Of a stretch of 64,000 nucleotides of DNA, positions 37,209 to 46,797 are shown in pieces. Below the pieces are notes generated by a model. That model was not told the DNA's origin. It searched no databases and worked only from the letters and a program-made list of their open reading frames with translations. How positions within the stretch are numbered: position 1 is the first letter of the stretch; each line of letters starts with the position of its first letter. Both the position numbers and the translations under genes were made by a program. Source of the DNA: Balanoglossus misakiensis (lineage: Eukaryota; Hemichordata); contig CM082578.2 in assembly GCA_040954595.2 (NCBI GenBank), forward strand, positions 4,402,001 to 4,466,000, written 5' to 3'.

Positions 37209-38676
37209 ATGGAGAAAGAGATGAAGGCCTTGATGCACTATCCACAGGAATATTTCGAGGGGCTGAGCACGTTGGCGCGCTATGGAGACAACGAAAAGTT
37301 TGAGAAACAACAATATAAGGATGTTACGTGCACCTTTGGAAGTTTCAACTTCTGTGGAGATAAAAATTCTGTATTGCATGTACTTGCTGTCGGACCAGCA
37401 GACGGTGAGCGTAAATTTAAACTTGTTGTCTCTCATTTAAGAGCTTTGGTGCTGTTTGTGACAGACACGTGAACCATTCACAAGAGTAAAGTTCGCTATT
37501 TGTTCCGTGTCTAATCTACAGCCACGGTATCTATATGACCCATCATATTCTCGTCATTTTATCTAACACTGGATGAACATTGATGACATTTCAATTCATC
37601 CACAGGCGCTCATGACATACCAATTATAGAGGCATTAACAGGTAAATACGACCAAACCAACTTTCACATCGTGGAACCCGTGCAAAGTGAAGCACAAAAG
37701 TACAAAGCATTGGTTGCCACAAAGCAAGAACAGGGACTCTGGAGAAACGCCAATTTTGAGTTCCACCAGGCGACAATCGAGGATTATCTCGCAGATGTGA
37801 AAAGGGGGAAAGCGCGGGACAATTATGACATTATCCATGTTCAACACAGTGCCTATTATTTTGCCGATGTTGAAAACATTTTCGTGGGGCTCTACGGACT
37901 TCTTAACAAAGGAGGAATGTTGTTCAATACCATGATTATCGGTAGGTACACATATTTTTTAGCAATTGATAATATTAAGCAATAACCCCGCCAGGCCATT
38001 ACACAATGCACGACATTCATGTATGAGACACTAATACGTCAAAAGTGAACGCCTGTGGACTAACAGCTTAAAGGGGTGAAGTCTCTCTCTCTCTCGCTGC
38101 CCTTTTTTTCCATCAATTATGTTTGATACAAGGCACCGTTTATGTTATTCTACATGTATATATAGAGTGAATCAGTGTTCAACAACACACACCTTCCATC
38201 CCGTTTGTAGGATGTGAGAGTAAAACACTCACCAAAATGAATAATTTGAATTGGTGTCCGATTTGATGCCTGATTCGATATCTGATTATTACAAGCTTGA
38301 CTTGACTTTTGACTTTTGCTTTTCAGGGGCCACTGAGAAGATATTTCTGCAGTTTGGGAATATCATCTCTGACCCACTGATGCCTAAATTTGGCTCAGCT
38401 TCTCTTCGCAGCATGATCCAGCGCCGAATTCCAAATGTGGAGATTCAAACAAAATGCAGAGAGATCTGCTACAACATTGACGAGTGCTTCAAAGAAGATT
38501 CGAGAGACGGAAATTTGATGCTTGATTTCATAGTACAGATTTATGATTTCAGAAAGACCGCTCCAAAGGAAACCCTTGATGAATTCATACTGTATCTGAA
38601 AGACGAGTGTTGCCATGAAGTCGGGAATCGCTTGTATTTTTCGAGACAAGATGAAGACCTCATTATTATCAAGTAA
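37209..38676 (+). CDS. Histamine N-methyltransferase-like protein (3 exons, 293 aa)
   Basis: Three exons join in frame: 37,209-37,404, 37,606-37,941 and 38,327-38,676 (stop TAA). The introns are phase 1, with donors GTGAGC and GTAGGT and acceptors CCACAG and TTTCAG. The 293-aa product is almost exactly the length of human HNMT (292 aa). It shows HNMT-like signatures in order: YFEGL near the N-terminus, a SAM-motif region (LAVGPADGAHD), EPVQSEAQKYKALV, IHVQHSAYYFADV with the conserved Gln, and DGNLMLDFIVQIYDFRKTAP near the C-terminus. HNMT-family enzymes transfer methyl from S-adenosylmethionine to small amines in the cytosol. The glycine-rich SAM loop is degenerate compared with the GGGAGE type, so substrate and even activity are uncertain. 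HNMT-like genes are expanded in several invertebrate deuterostomes. It converges on the modular gene on the opposite strand. Confidence 0.85.
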
Positions 38677-38850
38677 ATGTTTCTAAGTCTCAAAATTACA
38701 CTGTTCATCGCTCACGATCGTGAATCTTTAGTTCGTTCTAGGTCCGCACTGACTGTACTAAAATTCAAAGAAATATAAAATTAATTCTATATGCTGGTAA
38801 AATTAATTCCAGGCTCTATACAATTAATTCTAACACGTTTTATTAATAAA

Positions 38851-38954
38851 CTACAATTTTGACCACAACGCCCCCCCCCCCCATACGTTGCTGGCATCAA
38901 AGGAATACGTTGTTGCTAGTTTGGCGGGTGTTGCAGCTATTTTGAATTTTGTAG
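38851..38954. mobile_element. 104-bp MITE, deletion derivative of the 1.25-kb TA foldback family
   Basis: It starts CTACAATTTT and ends AATTTTGTAG, the terminal sequence of the 1.25-kb elements at 51,876 and 54,000. Its right half (gttgctggcatcaaaggaat, then gttgctagtttgg) closely follows the subterminal sequence of both ends of those elements. A TA follows it on the right. This shows the family has several size classes in this genome. Confidence 0.55.
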
Positions 38955-39427
38955 TACCATGTTATCCTACATATTTCACGGCGACATTGTGCAGTGTATG
39001 TATGCTTACATGTGTAACAATTGACGAAAGACCGACATGACAACGTATAAAATCCATAATTGGTTTATTCCCCAAAAAAGGTAATCGCACCAATGATAAT
39101 ATCCAGGGAGCCGATGAAGGAATGGTCTTTGAAATACTACTATGCGACAGAAGAAGATGCGGGTTAATTTATTGCTTCCATGCAAAGCAACGCAACGTTG
39201 AAAGATATTAATCTTCGATCCCTGTTGAGTTTCGGTGAAGCTTGTTTCAAAATGGAGGTCGGGGTTTACAGTCCCTTAACATCCATCACAGTCGCTGTAA
39301 TGCGAATTTTGGTCCACCATCGTCACTCACCTGTAAGAAAAAAAATCACATTCTTAAAGATATACGCGCAAAATGTATTCACAATTAGTTGACTTTAACA
39401 TACAAACTTAGTTTTCACTAAATAAAA

Positions 39428-39530
39428 AAACGCAATTACAATGTAGGCGCTGGGAATCGAACCCAGGCCCTCCACGACGAGAGGTAGCTTCTCTCTCTCT
39501 TTCTGATACCCCGCGAGGGGATTTATTAGT
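39428..39530 (-). repeat. tRNA-like relic, possibly the head of a tRNA-derived SINE
   Basis: On the minus strand CTGGGTTCGATTCCCAG (39,450-39,466) forms a perfect 5-bp stem with a 7-nt TTCGATT loop, a typical tRNA T-arm and RNA polymerase III B box. A CCTC/GAGG stem lies just 5' of it, like an anticodon arm. The 5' acceptor strand and a good A box are missing, so this is not a complete tRNA gene. Confidence 0.4.
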
Positions 39531-39752
39531 ATGGTGGCCATCACAGATGCTATTCGAGCATTCAAAGCCCACTACAGGCGGAAGTGACGTCAACCGCCCA
39601 GACTGAAGCCAGGGCTCCGATTTCGACCGAGGCAAAACTCGACAAATTCGTGATATAAGTCGGTTATCGCAACTCGTAAGGTGTGTTACGCTTGATATCA
39701 CCACATTAATGCATACGGCAAAATCCGTTGCTGTAAAATGGCTGCTACTCAC

Positions 39753-39917
39753 TTCTGTAGTCGATGCATTCTGAGCATGAGCAGTGAGCTGATGTATCAC
39801 CACACCAACCGTAAAGTGAACAGCATGGATGTATACTATCTGGGTCACACTCCGCAGGACTGCCACCAGGAAGGGGAAAATTGGGTCCACATCGAAGGTC
39901 ACCTCGCCACCTATTGT
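39753..39917 (-). CDS. Exon 6 of modular gene: hevein-like (chitin-binding type 1-like) domain
   Basis: A 55-residue exon reads RWRGDLRCGPNFPLPGGSPA, then CDPDSIHPCCSLYGWCG and HCSCSECIDYR. The CCS..GWCG core and eight cysteines match the hevein-like family, known in plant lectins and also in amphioxus, hemichordate and cnidarian proteins, where it often ends CxDYR. The serine and aromatic residues at the binding face are present. Glycan binding is family knowledge, not shown here. Confidence 0.8.
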
Positions 39918-42900
39918 CTAAGTGACAATGTATACAAAGAAACAACTGAAATGTGAGCTGCATGAACGTCGATTATGAGACGGAAGTAGCGAACAAAGGA
40001 AAACTTGCCGCCGCAACAACAGATCATTTGGAAGCACACCAACGGAAAAGTCAAACAATATACAATTTCAGTCAGTAGGTCATAGGTCACTTCGAAATTT
40101 TGGGAGAAGTTAAAACCTGCGGATACGTACATGGATCAAATAATTCTATTTCTTTCGCACTATTAGGTTTTTGTTCGGAGAAAATGCGCCCACCAATTCA
40201 TGAAAAAGGGGCAGCGAGAGAGAGACTTTGTCCCTTTAAGGGAGCCCGCCAAGAAACCATAGTGGATACAAAGAAGAAAAATAATAAAAGAAAGGTGTCA
40301 AAAGCTACAGATAGTTGACCTTTGACTTTACCTGATCTCTCAACAACTCCCGAGACAGCATCTGCAGCTGCTAGTTTCGCAGAAATTGGGTTCTTTAACC
40401 AGCATCTACCAGTATTTTCTCTGAAAGTCCATGCAAGACACTGACTGTTGCGTTTGCAATCTTCACAACATTCTTCTGGACTGCTCTTGATGTTTTGGAG
40501 TCCGTTATTGATGTCATTGTAAGTTAAGGCGATACCATCTTCCATATTGCAGCTTGCGCCTGTGATATCAAGAATATGTTCTTGGAGTTGAATAAAATGT
40601 CCATCACACTGTTAAACCTAAATATTGAATTAAGCTCTCTCCAAATCTAATCAGCCAAAATTGAAACACCATGTTATTCCGCCGATACATTGGATTTGGT
40701 CCAAGTCTAAGGGCTTATTAAATTTCTTTCAGAAAATTTTGTTCTGAGTTCCTACAGCGTGCGTGGAGTGAACGCGTCAGTCATGGGATCGGTAGCGCGT
40801 GTTATAGCATACGCATGGCGGTAGAAGGGAGAATGTCATGTCCAAAGAGTCCTTTAAAAATCGAGGGTCATGTCCAAAGAGTCCTTTAAAAATCGAGGGA
40901 CATGTCCAAAGAGGCCTTAAAAAATAGATAGTCATGTCCAAAGAGGCCTTCAAAAATAGATGGTCATGTCCAAAGAGGCCTTCAAGAATAGATGGTCATG
41001 TCCAAAGAGGCCTTCAAAAAACGAGGGCCATGTCCAAAGCTAGAGGCCTTCAAAAAACGAGGGCCATGTCCAAAGAGGCCTTCGAAAATAGAGGGTCATG
41101 TCCAAAGAGGCCTTCGAAAATAGAGGGTCATGTCCAAAGAGGCCTTCGAAAATAGAGGGTCATGTCCAAAGAGGCCTTCGAAAATAGAGGGTCATGTCCA
41201 AAGAGGCCTTCGAAAATAGAGGGTCATGTCCAAAGAGGCCTTCAAAAATCGAGGGTCATGTCCAAAGAGGCCTTCAAAAATCGAGGGTCATGTCCAATGA
41301 GGCCTTCAAAAATAGAGGGTCATGTCCAAAGAGGCCTTCAAAAATCGAGGGTCATGTCCAAAGTAGACTTCAAAAATAGAGGGTCATGTCCATAGTGGCC
41401 AATGTTTCAGCAATTTGCCTTCGTGATTTTATATGGATTTTGTTTTTATAGTGTTCACAAACTTGATTTTTTTCCCATTTTCACGTTATTAGAGTCCATA
41501 TAACACTGGGATGTTATTTCAATACAAATACGATTTAAAGTCATGATACGATTTAAAGTTCAGTCATGTTGATTGTTTTGAGTTCAGCGTTGGGAAAGCG
41601 TTGTACTTTGTCATGCGGGAAGTTCAACTTCCATTTCTTTTCATGGCGTCTGTATACTCAGTTTATTATCGGTCACAAATCAACTATTTAACAAGAACTA
41701 CCACTGGAATTTTCTTGTTCAACGTTTGAAGGTTTATTAAAAAAACGTTAAAGTTCAAAAACAAATTGCGTGCGAAGTCTGAGTGTGTGTACGTGTGCAG
41801 TGAAGCGATGGATTGCAGAGACAATATGCGTACGCTCCCTTTGGAATTCAACTTGCTACAATGTTTGACTTCTGTACTGGCCAGCGATAAAGAAAGTTGT
41901 CAAACCCAGAAATCAAAACCGGACACTCAATTAATTTTCCCTGTATACTTTGACGTTTCGGTATATCCTTGTAAATATTTCAGAATTTAAAGGTCTTAGC
42001 TTAGTTAACATCTACAGTAACTGCATAATAAAATTGCAGGTTAGCAAAATCAGAGAGATTACAATGAACTGGCATCATTCTGAGCAAGTGCTGCTTACAG
42101 GTTGATGATGGACAAATTGTAACATTCGTAAGTATAAACATTTTTATGGGATACTGACAGCTTTGCATTTTTTCATGTTATTATACTGCATTGCATTCCC
42201 AAAACTGTTATATTTGACTGGATATTGTGAAAAATTATGAAATATACTTAACTGCATGTAGTATAGTGGTTTAATGAAATCCCGTCTCTACTTACCCGTG
42301 CAGGAATCAAACTGTACACAGGCAGGACCAACGTGGTTGTTTGCAGTGTGCCAAAACCAGTTAGAGTTGGCTGTCGGTGACACCTCGACGCAGATATGAG
42401 AGAAACTCTCGCACTCTCCCTGTGACAGGTCAAAACTTAGCGTGATCGCGAAGTTGATAAGCGCATTTGTTTGAAAGGTCATGGGATCCGCTGGTAAGTT
42501 TGCTTCAACTATGTCTCCGTCACCGCCGATCGAACCGGACAAGAATGCGTCAACTTTCAACAGATCCACCAGTTGACCAGACAGCAATCCTGTACTGTGA
42601 GATGCTGTGGTGATCGTAACTGACAGATAAAAATCATTCGGTACTCCCATAAAAACATCAACTGTTCCGCTAACTTGCAATGGGCTCTGAGTTGCCGGGG
42701 CCACTTGAACTAGATGAATAGAATAAAGGAGTTAACACAGAGAAATTCCACCAGGAAAACAACTGCGATCACTCTAAGCTTCCATATTCCAAAATTCAAA
42801 ATTTCCATTAAACAAAGACAAAAATGTGCAAAAAGTGCAACTATCTCTTTAGGCCTACCGATACAGGTTCCATTCACTGCCAGACAACTTGAAAGAATGT

Positions 42901-44922
42901 CGCCTCCAGACCATTTCCATGGAAACATGGCGTTACCACCAGGGAATATACCAATGCAGATAAACTTGAGATCGTCACAACCGATATCAACCAATTCTGT
43001 TTCCATGAAAGTCACGTTATACATGGAGATTGATATGTTCGGTGAGATAGACAAGGTACCGGAAGTGACGTTGGTCGGTGGAGAAGTCACAAGAGCTTGG
43101 TCTCCCTCGGTAGTTTTCAGGCTCAAATTCATGCCGAATACATGGTTTATTTCACTGGAGAACTGTGCTGTGTCCGGTCCAATCGCTATGCTAACGTCGA
43201 GGGAAAATCGTTTCGATGAACCCATGACGAGGTCAGCATTGCTATTGGAACTGAGGCTCGCATCGAGAGATAGTCCGTCAATTTGATCTGAAGAGAAAAG
43301 GACAGCTTACTAGTAACATATATCTGACAACCCAATGAACGTGTCTGTCAGCTTCATGTTCTATAGACAATCAATTTAAACACGTGCATCTGCTACAAAT
43401 GCACACCAGAATGCTACGTGAGAAACTAAATGTGTGGAGTTGTATATCTACAAGGAAACACACGAGTAAAGTTACCCTGAAATGGTTACATCTCTGAAAC
43501 TCATATTACGGATGAAAACCATGATTTTAATTTTAACTCACGTGTACACGTCGTCACCTCAACACAGTTTGTGATACACCAGTCCTCGTAAAGCCACAAA
43601 AAGGGGGCGTCCTTCATAGGAGAAATGTCGGCGCACACATACGGGTACGTTGCACAGCCCATATCACGGAGGTCGTAGGTTGCCGTCAGGTTTTCCATGT
43701 TCACGTTGGAATCTGGAAGAATGACGGCCATTGTTGGTGAGATATGATCAGCTAAAACTTTCTTCGAGTGTGGATGCCCTGTTGCATTGGCGGAGAAGTA
43801 GAGCTGAACGTCGAATAAGTTATCCTCCACACTTGTGTAGTTTCCCGTATCATTTCCGAGGTACAATTCAACGCCAATACATAACAACTGTGATGTTCCC
43901 ATGGTTACGTTTATGTCTGCAAACACTTGCATATCAATTGGATCAATGGGATCTGTGAAGAAAAGATGAACAACCATTATGTATGAACATGGCATTGTGC
44001 ATTGGAATCTTCCTGGAAATGGGTTTTCCATGATTTTTTGAGACGGTACATAGCATAGGCACGCGACCCGATTGCTTCGTGATCGGTAACTACTACCGAT
44101 CGTGAAGCGATCGGGTCACGTGCATATGGTATATTGCACGTAATAAGTATTAAAAGTTCCGACTGATAGCTTAATATAAGGGTTACGTGTTTCTTAACCT
44201 GTAAAATAGAGTCACACAAGTATTGATATGGTCCAAAAACATCACAAATGTACACACGTGGTAACCATAAGCAAATTATCATTATTGAACTTTTATATAC
44301 AAATGTACTCACAAAGACAATCTCCTATTTCTACACAGGCAGTTCTCTTCACGTCGCCTGTCCACTGCCAAACTTCTGTGTCGACAGGATAAATCTCAAC
44401 ACAAATGAAGTTGTAACGGTCGCACGGTATAGGATCGAAGTTGGCTTGAACATCTACCAGCACAGCCATATGATTAGAAAGTGTGACGTCATGTCCGAGT
44501 ACAACAGCTGTTGTCCTGTGGGTCTGCGTTGCACCCTCATCTCCTAGTGTTACGAGTGCTGACGTTTCTGTTGTATTGACATGCACACCGGTTGTTGGGT
44601 CTGCACCACTGGAAGTCCCAGTTTCCATTGTTGTATTACCCAGAGAGCTGTTCGTGGGCGCAGTCTCTTGGGAAGCTGTGGACGAAACCAAGTCATCCCC
44701 AGCCGCGCTGACGTCAGACACAGCCAGGAAAGCGTTGATTGAAAACAAATCCGCTGCAGTGCCCTCTACTGTTCGGCTGGCGTAAACAATCGGCAGTTCA
44801 ACGTTCAAATGGAAGTCAATCTGCCGACCTTGCACAACATCCGGAATATAATCAGGGTGGACGCGGAGGGTTGGAGTAGCGCTGATGAATGCTTGAAAGA
44901 GAAAGAGATTTAACCACGTCAT
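39753..44922 (-). CDS. Modular secreted protein: signal peptide, 4 novel Cys modules, PAN/Apple, hevein-like domain
   Basis: Six exons on the minus strand join in one frame: 44,922-44,313, 43,952-43,542, 43,287-42,859, 42,709-42,296, 40,559-40,332 and 39,917-39,753. All five introns are phase 1 with GT..AG ends, giving about 760 aa. The start MTWLNLFLFQAFISA is a good signal peptide with an A at -3 of the ATG; alternatively a pyrimidine tract ending CAAG at 44,892 could be an acceptor and the signal peptide exon would lie upstream. Four modules of about 140 aa follow, each ending C-x6-C-[VAI]-x-[IV]-x-P, an aromatic-rich stretch, and C-x5/6-C. They are probably beta-rich. PAN/Apple and hevein-like domains bind proteins or glycans, so an extracellular recognition role is likely. 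I do not recognise the four-fold module. The end is uncertain: the last exon reads into TAG, but GTGAGT there could also be a donor. Confidence 0.75.
40332..40559 (-). CDS. Exon 5 of modular gene: PAN/Apple domain
   Basis: A 76-residue symmetric phase-1 exon shows DINNGLQNIKSSPEECCEDC, then CLAWTFRENTGRCWLK. The C-x2-C, CxAW(T) and CWLK pattern is diagnostic of the PAN/Apple fold, which mediates protein-protein or protein-carbohydrate contacts in secreted proteins. Confidence 0.85.
40836..41392. repeat. 32-bp minisatellite, about 17 copies
   Basis: The unit is about TCATGTCCAAAGAGGCCTTC followed by AAAAATAGAGGG. Copies are 85-100% alike by eye; one copy near 41,036 has a four-base CTAG insertion. 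It lies in the intron between the fourth module exon and the PAN exon. The 32-bp unit is not a multiple of three and it is non-coding. Confidence 0.95.
42296..42709 (-). CDS. Exon 4 of modular gene: Cys module D
   Basis: A 138-residue exon, phase 1-1. It ends CESFSHICVEVSP, then WFW, then CVQFDSC, the four-cysteine signature. The N-terminal part (VDVFMGVPNDFYLSVTI) suggests beta strands. Donor GTAAGT; acceptor ATCTAG. Confidence 0.8.
42859..43287 (-). CDS. Exon 3 of modular gene: Cys module C
   Basis: A 143-residue exon, phase 1-1. Signature CDDLKFICIGIFP, WKW, then CLAVNGTC (spacing six instead of five). Several N-x-S/T sequons suggest glycosylation. Donor GTAGGC; acceptor TCTTCAG. Confidence 0.8.
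43542..43952 (-). CDS. Exon 2 of modular gene: Cys module B
   Basis: A 137-residue exon, phase 1-1. Signature CATYPYVCADISP, LWLYEDW, CVEVTTC, with two additional neighbouring features: an extra cysteine in the aromatic stretch (WCITNC) and five N-glycosylation-like sites. Donor GTGAGT; acceptor CTTCACAG. Confidence 0.8.
44059..44123. repeat. 30-bp inverted repeat (hairpin) in intron 1
   Basis: 44,059-44,088 and 44,094-44,123 are inverted copies with four mismatches and a 5-nt loop, and weaker pairing extends outward. It lies in the intron between modules A and B of the modular gene. Confidence 0.6.
44313..44922 (-). CDS. Exon 1 of modular gene: signal peptide plus Cys module A
   Basis: After the signal peptide, module A is longer than the others (about 190 residues) because of a Ser/Thr/Gly-rich insertion (SSTASQETAPTNSSLGNTTM) likely to be O-glycosylated. 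Signature CDRYNFICVEIYP, WQW, CVEIGDC. Donor GTGAGT at 44,312. Confidence 0.75.
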
Positions 44923-46350
44923 TTTGTGCTCGTGTATATTTTAAAGTTAATAATTAATGTTAGCAAAGGTAACGTGAGATGGGTAGTTAGCCGTTCTTAC
45001 ATAATTGCAGCCATTGGTGTTACTAACACAATTAAAAGCTCAAGTCGTGTGATAAGGAACAGTGGCTAAAACTGGTCTACTATGAAGGAACAAAATAACC
45101 ATAAGGACAGGTGGAAGCCAATCCATTTATATACGCACAGCTATCTGCCGTCGATGCCAACTAACAGCAACTATACCGTGTATACACTTACTCGCACAAG
45201 TTATTAGTTTTTAAATTTATGATATCACTCTAAAATAATTGAAAATCAAACAGAACTTTGTAGTGCACATTTATTGAAACATCTTGACCATGGCAATACA
45301 TTTGGTATGTTTAATTAGAAAAGGAGATTATGTTATCAATTACCTGGATTCGATGGTTGTGGTGTATGCAATGGCATGGGCGTTGTCTCAGGATTTCCAA
45401 CGGACAGTCCCTTTTCACCAACCCCAAACAATGCACCTTACAAAGAATCAACATACTCAAATTGCCTAACTAGGTTAGTACGAAAATATACGAATATTTA
45501 TTTACTATTATTATTATTATTTAGTTTCACTAGTATTGATTTATTCATGAACCAACAGGTTGCCACAATAACAGGTTCGTTTGAAATAAAATCACTGTAC
45601 AGAATAAAGTAAGAAAAAAACAGCTGAATAACAACAGACAAACAAATGAACGTACTGGCAAGACATTGACGTATGAAAGAAAATACGGAACTGTGATAAA
45701 CACGCATAAATCAAGATATAGAATACAGTTATTCAGTAAAAAGGAGTTTGTATATTGCATGCCGAAAACTTGTGTAGTTACCAAAAGTATCAACACGTTA
45801 CCGGGTCGTGGTTTTACGTATCCATGCTTAAATGTTGTTCGTTTAAATTCTGATGTATTCGTTTGTTTTGTTTTTTAAAAGTCAAATTATCTGACGTGAT
45901 TGTTTGTTTCCGTTTTATGTTTAATTAACATGAGAAAATTGGAAATAAATGCATGCAAACTATACGTCCTTCTTCCCAAGAGTTTGGACAAAGGGAAGGG
46001 GTCGTCGCGCCGCGTGCGTGTCCCCCTTGATGAGCATAGGTCTTCTCATACTAGCACAAACCTCACTGCAGTCACCACGACCTGCTAGGATCTTCAGTTG
46101 CTGTCATGCCCAGTCTACGCTACGGTTGGCTGCTTCGTTAATTCTAAGAATGATCTAATTTCAGGGATTTGTGGATGAACTGTAATGTTCATAAACAAAC
46201 AAACGCGCCAACGCGGCGCGACGACTCCTTCACTTTAAGCTAAGCCTTCGGAATTTGGAAGGCGATAACATAACGTCGGTTTGATCTAAGGGAGAACTAT
46301 TTGATTTCTGGGGTGGTAAGATTTGGGTATGTCAGAAATTTTTTTAACCA
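44923..46350. other. 5' flank of modular gene and intergenic DNA
   Basis: No gene recognised. On the minus strand TATATAAAT (45,125-45,133) is a possible TATA box about 200 bp upstream of the modular gene's ATG. The open frames in the AT-rich part lack any support. Confidence 0.35.
45125..45133 (-). promoter_or_regulatory. Possible TATA box of modular gene
   Basis: TATATAAAT on the minus strand, about 200 bp upstream of the ATG at 44,922. Position is plausible only if the first exon is not preceded by an intron. Confidence 0.25.
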
Positions 46351-46460
46351 CTATAACATCAAATGTATTATTTTATTACCAGAGTCAACCTTTTTCTTGA
46401 GGGCGTTGCAGCAAGTATTGTTTTTCTCAGCACCCTCTGCCAACATTGTTATCCAAAATC
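46351..46460 (-). pseudogene. Second half of host exon 2, cut off by the BEL/Pao element
   Basis: Removing the BEL element and one AAAATC copy joins this segment in frame to 56,304-56,475. The reading frame continues through FWITMLAEGAEKNNTCCNAL and a Lys-rich stretch. It either ends at TAG (46,351-46,353) or leaves by a weak GTAATA donor after 46,380. The open frame across the rebuilt empty site is the main evidence that this is exon. Confidence 0.6.
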
Positions 46461-46765
46461 TATCGGAGATGCTAAAACTCTGACCATGAGCCATTTTGAG
46501 GATCACAGCTCGGATACTTTGAGCCAATCAGAACAGAGTATTTTAGCCCAATCAGAGGCCCAGTTAATCGTCCAATGACGTATTTTTCCCGCCAAAACAA
46601 AATTTGTTACTTTTTGGCTGGCGTTTTGTGCTTGTGTAACCGGTTCTGGAGTGACATTCAATAAAGTTGTTCAAACGTTGTACAGCAGCGTCCCGCTCCT
46701 GTAATTTCCCCTGCCATCCCCTCAGAACCTTTCTCATAATTCACCCCAGACGTATAGTATGTCAC
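46461..46765 (+). repeat. 5' LTR of BEL/Pao element
   Basis: Starts TATCGGAGATGC, ends GTATGTCAC, with AATAAA polyadenylation signal at 46,660-46,665. Its partner is at 55,993-56,297 and is exactly the same length. Confidence 0.9.
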
Positions 46766-46767
46766 CT

Positions 46768-46785
46768 TTTTGGTGCCGAGACCAG
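46768..46785 (+). other. Primer-binding site of BEL/Pao element
   Basis: TTTTGGTGCCGAGACCAG directly follows the 5' LTR, the place where a tRNA 3' end primes minus-strand synthesis. I did not identify the tRNA. Confidence 0.5.
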
Positions 46786-46797
46786 GATTTACCGATT

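Larger units (their letters stand above)
38677..39752. other. Intergenic/3' region between two convergent genes
   Basis: No further exon is recognised. It holds AAATTAATTC-type direct repeats (38,776-38,835), a 104-bp MITE (38,851-38,954) and a tRNA-like T-arm relic on the minus strand (39,450-39,466). It should include the 3' untranslated regions of both neighbouring genes, unless the modular gene has further exons here. Confidence 0.4.

Noticed and set aside
39428-39530. A functional tRNA gene
   Set aside because: Only the T-arm and a weak anticodon-like stem are present; there is no matching acceptor stem or A box.
39408-39902. 164-codon minus-strand frame
   Set aside because: It overlaps the hevein-like exon in another frame and reads through the tRNA-like relic; the hevein frame has the cysteine pattern and splice sites.
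40934-41395. Plus-strand frames of 61-77 codons with repeated KEAFKNRGSCPKRPSK text
   Set aside because: They are translations of the 32-bp minisatellite, which lies in an intron of the opposite strand; the unit is not a multiple of three, so every frame gives a repeat.
42714-43286. 190-codon plus-strand frame
   Set aside because: It is the antisense shadow of module C of the modular gene.
44483-44785. 100-codon plus-strand frame
   Set aside because: Antisense of the Ser/Thr-rich insertion in module A.
46759-46797. ATG at 46,759 as start of BEL Gag
   Set aside because: It lies inside the 5' LTR; the tandem ATGs at 46,798 and 46,801 follow the primer-binding site and precede the conserved Gag region.
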